Of a DNA stretch of 30,063 nt, positions 19,775-28,130 are shown one piece after another. Within the stretch, counting starts at the first letter, position 1; every line of letters starts with the position of its first letter. The notes beneath the pieces are model-generated. The model made no database searches and was not told the origin of the DNA. It worked only from the letters and a program-made list of their open reading frames with translations. A program made the translations under genes and the position numbers. This DNA is from Ramicandelaber brevisporus (lineage: Eukaryota > Kickxellomycota > Ramicandelaberales > Ramicandelaberaceae): positions 1-30,063 of the forward strand of contig MU602760.1 in the NCBI GenBank assembly GCA_025201865.1, written 5' to 3'.

Positions 19775-19992
19775 TCCATTATCATACCATAGACCTTTTT
19801 GTTTGTTCCAATGTTCTTATTTCAATCATACCTCTCAAGTGTAATGTCTTCTCTATCCACGAAACAGGACCCAGTTCCAAACAACACTTGCGCTCTCTGT
19901 GGTATACTTTACTCTCCTGCTTTTTTTTAATTCTCAAAACATATTCTGTCCAAAGGGAGAACGACGGCGATTAGCTTTGAAGGTGCAGCACG

Positions 19993-21855
19993 ATGGACGT
20001 TGTCAAGGCTGCGCAGTTCTACACGAACAAGATGCTGGCCGAGGTCAGTGGTATGAAGGTGCTTCTTATGGACAGCGAGACGACTGCAATCGTGTCAGTC
20101 ATCGCTACTCAAACCCAGCTGCTTTCCAAGGAAACGTTCCTGGTTGACCGCATTGACAATCCAAACCGCGAAAAGATGCGCCATTTGAAGTGCATCTGCT
20201 TCATCCGGCCCACCGAGCAGTCCATTCAGCGCCTCGTCACTGAGCTTCGCCAGCCACTCTACGGCGACTATTACATTTACTTCTCCAACGCCATCAAGAA
20301 ATCAGTGGTCGAGCGTCTGGCGGAAGCGGATGAATGGGAGGTTGTGCGAGAAGTTCACGAGTACTTTTGTGATTACAGTGCAGTTGGGCCAACGCTGTTT
20401 AGCTTGAATTTTACAACTGCTGCGTATCCATTGTTTGCAGATGGATTGTTTGGATGGGATGCGAGAACATTGGCGAGAACGACTGAGGGTCTTGCATCAG
20501 TGTTGTTGGCATTGAAGCAGCGGCCAATGGTGAGATACGAGAGAAATAGTCAGATGGCATTTAGATTGGCTCAGGAATTGAACTATGTAATGGCGCAAGA
20601 TGCGAGTTTGTTTGATTTTAGACGACCTGCGGTTGCTGCTGGCAGCACATTGTCCAATGCCTCAGCTGGTGCACCGCCTCCTCTGCTGCTGCTACTTGAT
20701 CGTCGCAATGATCCAGTCACTCCATTGCTGACTCAGTGGACATATCAGGCAATGGTTCACGAGTTGCTTGGCATTGACAATGGCCGTATTGATCTCTCCA
20801 GCGTGCCAGGCGTACGCCCCGAGATGAAGGAGGTTGTTCTCGATGCCAACCAAGACCAATTCTATTCCAAGTCCTTGCTTCTCAACTTTGGCAGTTTGGG
20901 CGAATCCATCAAGTCTTATGTTGACGAGTACCAGACACGCACAAAGTCACACGCCAAAATCGATTCCATTCAAGACATGAAGCGCTTTGTGGAGGATTAC
21001 CCAGAATTCCGCAAGCTGAGCAGTAACGTCACAAAACATGTCACAATTGTTAGCGAGCTGAGTAGAATTGTTGAGCGCGATGCATTGTTGCAAGTTAGTG
21101 AGCTTGAGCAGAGTTTGGCGTGCAATGAGTCGCACAATAGCGATTTGAAGCTGGTGGAAAAGGTAATTGAGAATCCACGGATTCCAGGGATCAACAAGAC
21201 GCGACTGGTCATGCTGTATGCACTGAGATACGAGCAGAACTCGAGCAATGCAACGTCAGCACTGTGTGCGAAATTGGCAGCGGCAGGTGTGAGCAGCCAT
21301 CTGGTATCGCTTGTAACTACATTGATCAAATATGCGGGCACTCAGCATCGACAGGGCGATCTCTTCTCCAACAAGGATGTCTTTGCTCGCGGCAGGAATG
21401 CGCTCAGCAGACTGAAAGGTGTCGAAAATGTGTACACTCAGCATGTGCCACCGCTGATGGAGACACTCGACCTGATTTCCAAGGGCAAGCTCAGGGACAT
21501 GTCGCATCCATTCTTTGACCCGCCGTCCACATCTGCCAACTCGGCTGGTGGAGTCGTTACTAGCAGTGCAGCTGCCTCTTTTGCATCGACATCACTGATC
21601 AATACTGGCAACACTGCTGGTGGTGCTGGTGGCAGCGGCTCCTCGTTGGCATCCACTGTCATCCCGCAAACGGTCATTGTTTTCATGATTGGCGGTGCAA
21701 CTCTGGAAGAATTGAGATTTGTATCGCAGTTCAATGCCTCCAGCAATCAAGGTATCCAGGTGATTCTTGGCGGAACCAGCGTTTTGAACAGCTACACATT
21801 CATTGACGAGCTGTCATTTGCCGCAGCGCGCAATGCCCTCTCCACTAGACCTTAA
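19993..21855 (+). CDS. VPS45: Vps45, Sec1/Munc18-family SNARE regulator
   Basis: This is a cytosolic SM protein that binds a Tlg2/syntaxin-16-type SNARE and controls traffic between the trans-Golgi network and endosomes. The 620-residue product begins in the way typical of Vps45 orthologues (MDVV...EVSGMKVLLMD, then REKMRHLKCICFIRPT and GDYYIYFSN), which sets the start. The 'LLLLLDRRNDPVTPLL' SM signature is at about 230-245. The family is usually about 570-580 residues. The excess is a Ser/Ala/Gly-rich insertion at about 510-555, between domain 3a and the last beta strand. Arginine codons change from CGC/CGT to AGA/CGA between about 20345 and 20640 and then change back, without any break in similarity. 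It follows the m-AAA gene by about 220 bp. Confidence 0.95.
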   Translation: MDVVKAAQFYTNKMLAEVSGMKVLLMDSETTAIVSVIATQTQLLSKETFLVDRIDNPNREKMRHLKCICFIRPTEQSIQRLVTELRQPLYGDYYIYFSNAIKKSVVERLAEADEWEVVREVHEYFCDYSAVGPTLFSLNFTTAAYPLFADGLFGWDARTLARTTEGLASVLLALKQRPMVRYERNSQMAFRLAQELNYVMAQDASLFDFRRPAVAAGSTLSNASAGAPPPLLLLLDRRNDPVTPLLTQWTYQAMVHELLGIDNGRIDLSSVPGVRPEMKEVVLDANQDQFYSKSLLLNFGSLGESIKSYVDEYQTRTKSHAKIDSIQDMKRFVEDYPEFRKLSSNVTKHVTIVSELSRIVERDALLQVSELEQSLACNESHNSDLKLVEKVIENPRIPGINKTRLVMLYALRYEQNSSNATSALCAKLAAAGVSSHLVSLVTTLIKYAGTQHRQGDLFSNKDVFARGRNALSRLKGVENVYTQHVPPLMETLDLISKGKLRDMSHPFFDPPSTSANSAGGVVTSSAAASFASTSLINTGNTAGGAGGSGSSLASTVIPQTVIVFMIGGATLEELRFVSQFNASSNQGIQVILGGTSVLNSYTFIDELSFAAARNALSTRP

Positions 21856-22688
21856 ATTCTAATATTCTTTCTAATCTCCTTCTTAGTAGGCACATCTAGA
21901 CACAAGCATGCCCCATCCCTCATCCTCCCCTGTTGGCTGCTTGTCAAAAATTGACCTTCCCAAATGAGCGACTGCCAACCATCAAAGGTCAGCCTACCAT
22001 GGACCGAATGCAATGGAAACTGCTTTCCGGCAAGCAATGGTGCATGAGCTCACCTCATGAAGTAAAAGAGCTGACGTGAAAGACATGTCGGTGGAACATG
22101 ATAATCCCTTCCTTCTATACATCGATAAGTACGTGTCGCTGACGTGGTTGATTATCGAATTGGCTGATGTGTGTGTGCACGCTTTCAATAATGCCTCGTG
22201 CTGCCACTTCACATTCACAGAGATGTGTGATACACGTTCTCTATCTCTCTGACTCTATCTCTCTCTTGTCTCTCTCTCTTCTCTCTCTTCTGTCTCTACT
22301 CTGTCTCACTGTTGCAATTGGCCCGAATTCTTTACCCCTATATGACGTCAAGTGTGACCTTCATCACCGCATTGCTGCAGCTTCTCTCTGGCTCGATGAA
22401 AGAAAAGCAACCGAACCGGAATTTTGTACTCTCTCTCTGGCAGTTTACTCCCTCTCTCCCCTGCAAGAAAAAAAATAGCCAAGGCAAGCCATACTTTTTT
22501 CTTTTTCTTCTTCCTCTTCCTCGCTACTACTTCTACTTCTCCCACTCCCTGCACACCACCACGCTTTCAAACCCTTGTACCGTTTCTTTTTTCTTTCTTT
22601 TATAAAAAAAATTACAAGACTTGTATACTATTGAGCCACTTATCATATCAAACCTCCCACGGAAGACGACAGAGAAGAGCAGCCAGCC
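21856..22688 (+). promoter_or_regulatory. long promoter/leader region with TGACG sites and CT tracts
   Basis: I see no coding gene here. The stretch carries three bZIP/CREB-type elements: TGACGTGA at 22072-22079, TGACGTGG at 22140-22147 and the full palindrome TGACGTCA at 22343-22350. A long (CT)n tract runs over about 22236-22308. A second pyrimidine-rich stretch covers 22495-22600, and TATAAAA lies at 22601-22607. The TATA box is 82 bases upstream of the ATG of the small Cys-rich ORF, a reasonable distance for its promoter. Confidence 0.55.
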
Positions 22689-22841
22689 ATGAAGCGCACA
22701 CGCGAGAATCCAGCAGTTCCGTCAGCACAGTGCGTGTACAAATACAAGTGCAACTGCATGCCTCGCGTTCCAAACGATTGCTACTGCAACGAGCTGTACC
22801 AATACTTTGATTACGGCTGCCAACATCATCCATGGTTCTGA
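22689..22841 (+). CDS. 50-residue cysteine-rich microprotein
   Basis: This short ORF starts in a good context (CAGCCATGA) and ends TGA at 22839-22841. The product is basic at the N terminus and has six cysteines at 15, 21, 23, 31, 33 and 44 (C-x5-C-x-C-x7-C-x-C-x10-C), with Tyr/Asn/Asp between them and a His-His-Pro-Trp-Phe end. Two CxC pairs plus a His pair would suit binding of one or two metal ions. There is no signal peptide, so disulfide-bonded secretion is less likely. Codons are C-ending and CGC-type as in highly expressed genes here, and the ORF sits 82 bases after a TATA box. I know no family for it. It could be a chance ORF, but composition and context argue against that. Confidence 0.55.
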   Translation: MKRTRENPAVPSAQCVYKYKCNCMPRVPNDCYCNELYQYFDYGCQHHPWF

Positions 22842-22932
22842 CGAGTCCTTAAACAATCCTATATTCGCGCTATATTCACTCATTCTCTCATTCTCTCGCT
22901 CACAAGCTCTCTTTCGTTCTCGATACCTGCTT

Positions 22933-22977
22933 CCTTTCTTTTTCTTTTTCTTTTTCTTTTTCTTTTTCTTTTTTTTA
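22933..22977 (+). repeat. (CTTTTT)n hexanucleotide repeat
   Basis: About six or seven copies of CTTTTT end in a longer T run, 3' of both the microprotein (plus strand) and the Dsc4-like gene (minus strand). It may serve as the U-rich or, on the other strand, A-rich part of an mRNA end. A related hexamer repeat, (TTTTTG)n, lies at the other end of the Dsc4-like gene. Confidence 0.85.
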
Positions 22978-23023
22978 ATGAATGTTTATTGATTTATTGA
23001 TTACAATGGTAATTGTTTCGCAG

Positions 23024-24406
23024 TTACGAGGATGTTGTTACATTAGACGCAGGGTTTTGTTGTGCTGTTGGCTGGTTGGCCAGATCGCTAAGGAGATTGT
23101 TCACGGATTGATGTTGGTTCATAATGGTGGTATTATGCTGCATTGCATACAACATTGTCTTCCAATTTAGATCAAACACGATTCCAGAACGCAGCCGCTT
23201 ATCGACAGCCTGGGAATTCGACGTTGTCTGTAAGCCGCTGTCAGTTTGGGATGCTCTCTGTTGCTGCTGTTGCTGCTGTTGCGACTGCTGCGATTGTGGT
23301 TCATCTGGTTCGATGCCAATGACCACTTCACCGCTGCTGTTTCCACTGACGGGGAGCAGTGGAGCTTGGTCTGTAGTTTCCGTACTGTCTTCGGAGAGTA
23401 CGCTCGATTCATACTCATCGTCAGTGTAGCTGCCGTCGGCACTGTCAGCACTGTCATCACTTTCATCGCCGCTGTTGCCGCTGGCTGATATACTGGGGTC
23501 ATTGGCTGTCCCTAGAGGCCATAGCGAGTTTTGTGACTGCGAAGCATCGTCAAATGGGAATCCATATGACACGCGCTGCAACCCAAGTGACGACATGATC
23601 GAACTAATACCAATCATCAATCGAATCGCTCCAAAAGTATCTGGCAACTGTGGTTGTTGTGCTTGCGACTGGGATTGTTGATCACTTTCACTTGACGCAG
23701 TCAATGGAGCTGTTGTCGATGTCGGTGCATCCACTGTTGATCCTGTCGTTGTTGTCGCTGTAGACGCTGCTGCTGCTGTGTTTGCATTGGCGGTAGCTTG
23801 ATTACTAGTAACAGTATCAGCAACAGTACTGACCAAATGAGTATACTTATCCAGAAGTTGATAGGACTCGGATGCCAAAAAGATGGACACAATCTGCATC
23901 ACAATCACAACAGCATGAAGTCCAATCACCATTGTCAAATAGTGCCATCTAGACTGCGGTCCAATGGTCGGCATAAAGTCGAGAAACAAACCACGTCGCA
24001 GCACATTTGGCGGCAGTGAACCAACCGGCGGTACCATGGGTATATCCTGCTCAACCCATCCACGCAGCCATTCTGCCAACTGCAGCCACCATGGTCCAGT
24101 CGAACCGTCAACCGCGCTTAGAGGGATGCCAGGCGTGGCTGAGATGGCAAACTGGGTTGACCGGAGCATCGAGAATATCCACAGCCCAGTGCCAAGAAAC
24201 ACTGCCGCAAACGGACTGGTCTTTGCCGCTGCATCAATCCACTCGCTCGCAAACAGCCGCAGGGTAAACAGTGTGAAGCTTGTATCCAGCAAGAGAAGCT
24301 GCACAAAGCATACCAGCACAAACAGCTTGAGCGATGCTGTCAGCGTTGACTTCGTATAGTGTTTGCTGATGCTACTGTTGCTGCTGTTGCTGCTGTTGGT
24401 GTTCAT
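23024..24406 (-). CDS. DUF1746 / Dsc4-like membrane protein
   Basis: The 460-residue protein matches the DUF1746 pattern. A hydrophobic segment with an aspartate (LLLLDTSF, about 25-50) is followed by a second span (about 65-82). The signature GLFLDFMPTIGPQSR (139-153) then leads into a third span (157-177). In fission yeast Dsc4, the DUF1746 subunit belongs to the Golgi Dsc E3 ubiquitin ligase complex that activates SREBP and clears misplaced membrane proteins. The C-terminal 280 residues are low complexity: Thr/Ala-rich, then acidic Ser-rich, then a Gln run at about 370-385. I start at 24406 (Asn/Ser-rich N terminus). The 94 codons upstream overlap Ric1 antisense and lie beyond its start. 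Dsc4 identity is inferred from the domain alone. Confidence 0.7.
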   Translation of the reverse strand: MNTNSSNSSNSSISKHYTKSTLTASLKLFVLVCFVQLLLLDTSFTLFTLRLFASEWIDAAAKTSPFAAVFLGTGLWIFSMLRSTQFAISATPGIPLSAVDGSTGPWWLQLAEWLRGWVEQDIPMVPPVGSLPPNVLRRGLFLDFMPTIGPQSRWHYLTMVIGLHAVVIVMQIVSIFLASESYQLLDKYTHLVSTVADTVTSNQATANANTAAAASTATTTTGSTVDAPTSTTAPLTASSESDQQSQSQAQQPQLPDTFGAIRLMIGISSIMSSLGLQRVSYGFPFDDASQSQNSLWPLGTANDPSISASGNSGDESDDSADSADGSYTDDEYESSVLSEDSTETTDQAPLLPVSGNSSGEVVIGIEPDEPQSQQSQQQQQQQQRASQTDSGLQTTSNSQAVDKRLRSGIVFDLNWKTMLYAMQHNTTIMNQHQSVNNLLSDLANQPTAQQNPASNVTTSS

Positions 24407-24467
24407 ATTTTTGTTTTTGTTTTTGTTTTTCTGTGTCTTCAGAGATTGCACACCACCAACGTTGCCA
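24407..24467. promoter_or_regulatory. 61-bp gap between divergent start codons, with (TTTTTG)n
   Basis: Only 61 bases separate the chosen start of the Dsc4-like gene from that of Ric1. The left part is about four TTTTTG units (CAAAAA on the minus strand, forming the Dsc4-like leader). A core promoter hardly fits, so each gene's 5' leader or promoter must overlap the other gene's transcribed region. Confidence 0.6.
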
Positions 24468-27400
24468 ATGTACTGGAGGCTTGGACCGGCGCGCGAAGCC
24501 AACCTTAGTTCACTGGCGCTGCAAGCTAGACGGCAGCAGCTTGCCCGCGACCGTCCCGATCTTGTTGCTGCAGCCAGCTCGTCGTCGTCGTCATCATCGC
24601 CCGACCCACCGATCGTTTTTGTCGAGCCGAGTCCATGTGGCACATTGTTGGCTGTTGTATCGCAAGCGTGTCTTGTTCTATGGAGCACGAAGCCACTTCG
24701 TCAGCTGTCGGCCGAGACGGTTGAATCTGCTCATTACATTGTTGGTCTTGTCTGGAGTCCGGATTCCCGATATATCTCTGTAGCTTACGCCGATATTGAA
24801 CCCACAATGTACAGAGTATCCGAGAAGGAGGCGTCTGGTCGTGGCACAGCGCCGTACGATATGCACTTTGGAGGCGTGAACGAACACTATGCATTGGGCA
24901 CAAACGAGGGCAATTCAGCGACGCCTTGGATGCTGCTGACTAGATTGCTCGATGTTAGCGGGTCAAGACGCGAGCCAGTTGAGACGTTGGATTTTGAGAT
25001 TGTCAGTGCTGCATCTGGTCCAAGCGGCGTAGTGTGCTTTACCGCGCCTGTCAACGATGCAGGTGACACTCATCCCAATGCAATTTGCTATCAATGGCCC
25101 ATCAGCAATGTGCCGTTTTCGAGCACAAGAATTGCATTGGCTGGAGAGCCATTTACAAGACCAGTCAGAACAGCGGTATACAGCTCGACTTGGCAAGTCT
25201 GGGCATGGACAAGCAGCGAGGGCTCCACTTTACATGTGTCTCGAGCATTGTCATCGGATCAGCAGCCATCGTCCGTGTCATCTCCAATTTCAGCTTCAGT
25301 CAATGTATCGCCGGATGTTGCCGTGAGCATCAGCGTCTGCGACAGCCAAGCCCTCGTTGCAATCGGCACATTGAGTGGACATGTCTTGTTCTACACTATT
25401 CGATGCACGTCTGCAGATTCGACCATCACTCTCGAGTCATCTCACTCGATTTCGTGCTCATCAGCCGCCATTCCGATTCAGCATCTCGCCTGGACACGTG
25501 ATGGTTATGCACTGGCCATCTGTCGAACCGATGGTCGAGTTCAAGTTTGGAGTTCGTATGGCTGGACACTGGCTGAATTCACAATGAATGACTTTAGCAA
25601 CTCACAGACCGAGGATGAATCAGCACCACTATCTTCCTCTTCATTTGGCTACATTGGCGAGCGAGGTAGCAGATCGAGCGTGATCAGTGTCGACAGTATG
25701 ACGAGCATTGACTTCTCAAAGCGACTGTACATTCACGACGACTCAGCTACTGATGATGGCGACAAAATCCTAGATGCACTTCCACCAGCACTGGCTGGTT
25801 TGTTATGGAGCATCGATGGCCTTGAACTGTATGCTGTGCCATCATATACAGCGGCACCAGTGGACAACTCTCGCATGGCCATCTTCCCGTTTGCAAAGTC
25901 ACTTGCCACACTGGCACCGTCCAACAAAGAGTCTCATCGCCACGTTGCATTACTGTCCTCTACCATGCTCATGCTATACACCGCAGGGTTTGAGCTTGTT
26001 ACATCATCTCGGAGTCGACAGCAATCATGGCACTATGCGCAGATTCCAGCATCGTATTTGGCCGACAACTGGCCAATTAGCTATGCTGCCATCTCTCCAG
26101 ACGGAGCAACTGTAGCATTGGCTGGCACTTATGGCCTGTGTGTTTACAGTGCGCGGGACACAAGATGGCGAACGATACAGTCATCTCAGTTAGAGTCTCG
26201 CTACACCATCGTTGGCGGAATGGACTGGCTGCCTATTTCAGGGCATTTGCCAGCTGCTTCGGGTACTTTGGATGCCTCGAATGCTTCGTATTCTGCGCTC
26301 GTGTTTGCCTGCATTGATAACACCACGGATACACCAGAATTGCATGTCATTTCTAAAGGCACTCTACTTGACTCGATTGGCTCAGCTGGCTCGGTGGCGA
26401 TGCTGCCAGCTCCGGCACACTGCATCAGTTTGTCTGGCGACTCAATCGTTGTGATGTGCGTCAATAATACTGCGTACGAGTACGCTGTTGCCACAGCGTC
26501 ACCCTCGGACATTGAGCTGATCCCACGCCGGCGTCTTGATTTGACACCGTTAGGCATGTTCACGCAGGCCATTCAAATTAGATCCATACACTGGGCTCCC
26601 AAAGTGCTGCATGATGACCAAAGCGCTGATGGAGGAAAGACAGCCCTGTTCCTACTGGCCGGAGGCTCATTGGCGTACATTGGCTTGGACACTCACGGTA
26701 CAGCTGATACTCGTTCATCTCGAGTTTTGAGAAGCCAAGTGGAATTCTTTGCGTGCGAAGACTTGCGATTGGGCAGCGTGGTTGCGTTGATGTTGATGTG
26801 TGTTCGAGGATCACTGGAAGTACAACCAATATCAATCGACGATGTGTTCAGCGCAATTGGCGGCAGCTCAACTGCAAACAACACTACTGGCAGCAGTGAC
26901 AATCAAGATGATGCCGAGCTGCTGCGCCATTCCAAGCTTGCATTCTTGCCCGACTGCTATCCAACCGCCTTCTCAGTGTCGCGCGGCCTTGCTGTAGGCA
27001 TCGAGCAGGAGACCCGCCAGTCAGGTCGTGCTCGTGGCCGTGGCAGCAGCGCTGGCAATCGTGCCTCAGCGGTACTTGAAATTAACTCTCAGCCGTTCAT
27101 TCCGGATGTGGTCTTGTATCTACTTGCCCTCGACCAGCCTCACAATGCACTCATGTATCTGTCACAGTATGAACATCTGTCGTACTTCAACCATCTTCTG
27201 GAGCTGATTCTCCACCGGTCACTTGAACATGATTTGGGCCTCGTCACTAGCAACGCCAGTGTTGACGAGAACAAGGCGCCTTCATCTCGCTCCGTCATTC
27301 TATCTCGTGTTATTGATTTGCTTGACAACTTCCCCGGCTATCTAGATGTTGTCGTGCATTGCTCTCGCAAAACCGACATGGCTATATGGGATCGACTTGG

Positions 27401-27671
27401 CCAGGCTGTTGGTGGAATCCAATCCTTCTTTGATCGCTGTTTGAACGCTGGCAAACTGCACACTGCTGCCCAGTATCTCCTGGTCCTGCAAGCCCTGCAG
27501 TCTGTGGAGACTTGTGCCCGAAATTCTCTTAGATTGCTCGAGCTCGTGGTAGCAGAACGAGATGCTGAATTGTGCAAGAAGCTCGTCAAGTTCCTGGAGA
27601 ATGTCGCTCATTCCGATGAAGCATTGGGTACACTCTTGGCCGATTATGGGATTGGAATAGACTCTAATTAG
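24468..27671 (+). CDS. RIC1: Ric1, Golgi Rab6/Ypt6 exchange-factor subunit
   Basis: Ric1 with Rgp1 activates Ypt6/Rab6 at the Golgi for endosome-to-Golgi retrieval. I start at Met 24468, because the 'MYW' opening followed by a first WD-like repeat matches family N termini. The open frame 35 codons upstream is a Leu/Phe run produced by the neighbouring Asn/Ser-rich antisense gene. The 1067-residue product has an N-terminal WD40 region (first blade at about 50-110: EPSPCGTLLAVV, then VWSPDSRYISVAY). Further blades run to about 600. The RIC1 alpha-solenoid domain occupies about 865-1050, with the family signature 'VVHCSRKTDMAIW' and then AAQYLLVLQAL. Length and both domains fit full-length Ric1. 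The 5' end is head-to-head with the Dsc4-like gene. Confidence 0.92.
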   Translation: MYWRLGPAREANLSSLALQARRQQLARDRPDLVAAASSSSSSSSPDPPIVFVEPSPCGTLLAVVSQACLVLWSTKPLRQLSAETVESAHYIVGLVWSPDSRYISVAYADIEPTMYRVSEKEASGRGTAPYDMHFGGVNEHYALGTNEGNSATPWMLLTRLLDVSGSRREPVETLDFEIVSAASGPSGVVCFTAPVNDAGDTHPNAICYQWPISNVPFSSTRIALAGEPFTRPVRTAVYSSTWQVWAWTSSEGSTLHVSRALSSDQQPSSVSSPISASVNVSPDVAVSISVCDSQALVAIGTLSGHVLFYTIRCTSADSTITLESSHSISCSSAAIPIQHLAWTRDGYALAICRTDGRVQVWSSYGWTLAEFTMNDFSNSQTEDESAPLSSSSFGYIGERGSRSSVISVDSMTSIDFSKRLYIHDDSATDDGDKILDALPPALAGLLWSIDGLELYAVPSYTAAPVDNSRMAIFPFAKSLATLAPSNKESHRHVALLSSTMLMLYTAGFELVTSSRSRQQSWHYAQIPASYLADNWPISYAAISPDGATVALAGTYGLCVYSARDTRWRTIQSSQLESRYTIVGGMDWLPISGHLPAASGTLDASNASYSALVFACIDNTTDTPELHVISKGTLLDSIGSAGSVAMLPAPAHCISLSGDSIVVMCVNNTAYEYAVATASPSDIELIPRRRLDLTPLGMFTQAIQIRSIHWAPKVLHDDQSADGGKTALFLLAGGSLAYIGLDTHGTADTRSSRVLRSQVEFFACEDLRLGSVVALMLMCVRGSLEVQPISIDDVFSAIGGSSTANNTTGSSDNQDDAELLRHSKLAFLPDCYPTAFSVSRGLAVGIEQETRQSGRARGRGSSAGNRASAVLEINSQPFIPDVVLYLLALDQPHNALMYLSQYEHLSYFNHLLELILHRSLEHDLGLVTSNASVDENKAPSSRSVILSRVIDLLDNFPGYLDVVVHCSRKTDMAIWDRLGQAVGGIQSFFDRCLNAGKLHTAAQYLLVLQALQSVETCARNSLRLLELVVAERDAELCKKLVKFLENVAHSDEALGTLLADYGIGIDSN

Positions 27672-28130
27672 GTTAAAGCTCGTGCCTTTCAACATTCTCA
27701 TCTTTTTTTATTTATTATTCATGCTTTTTAGCACGATGGTGTTCCCTAGTATGAACGCTTGCTACACTGTAGTGTGGGACTGCTCACATGCCATCATGGG
27801 CGTGCCTTATTTCTCTCTTTCTCCCTTTCATCCCTTTCACTCACTCTCTCTGTGTATGTGTATGTGTGAATGTATTTGTGAATGTGTTTGTGAATGCGCA
27901 CACCTTTTGAGGCTTACCAATGTCCCTTCTCCGCCTTGCTGAAAAACAGCCTTCCATCTGCTTTTTTCTTTCCCTTTTCCCTTCTTCACTCTTCGCCCTA
28001 ACCTGTACATAAACACGGATCTTGCGCACGCGCGTGTATGTGCAAGTAACCCTCGAAGACCGACCGACCACAGCGACCACCATACTACTTTCTATACTAC
28101 GCCAAAAAGCAACCCGTTTGTCTTTTAGCC
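27672..28130. other. intergenic DNA with a GT-rich microsatellite, no gene seen
   Basis: After the Ric1 stop come T-rich 3' sequence, a CT-rich run (about 27808-27850) and a tract of TGTGTA/TGTGAA units (27850-27895). Pyrimidine-rich and then CGACC-rich leader sequence continues up to the next gene's start at 28131. The open frames across it are products of the microsatellite. No TATA box is evident. Confidence 0.6.

Noticed and set aside
24363-24467. N-terminal Leu/Phe-rich extension of Ric1 resembling a membrane span
   Set aside because: It is the antisense of the Asn/Ser-rich start of the Dsc4-like gene plus its CAAAAA leader. The family start fits Met 24468.
27682-27942. ORF with a metallothionein-like CMCMCECICECVCEC stretch
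   Set aside because: The Cys pattern is simply the translation of the TGTGTA/TGTGAA microsatellite at 27850-27895, and the rest of the frame has no coding character.
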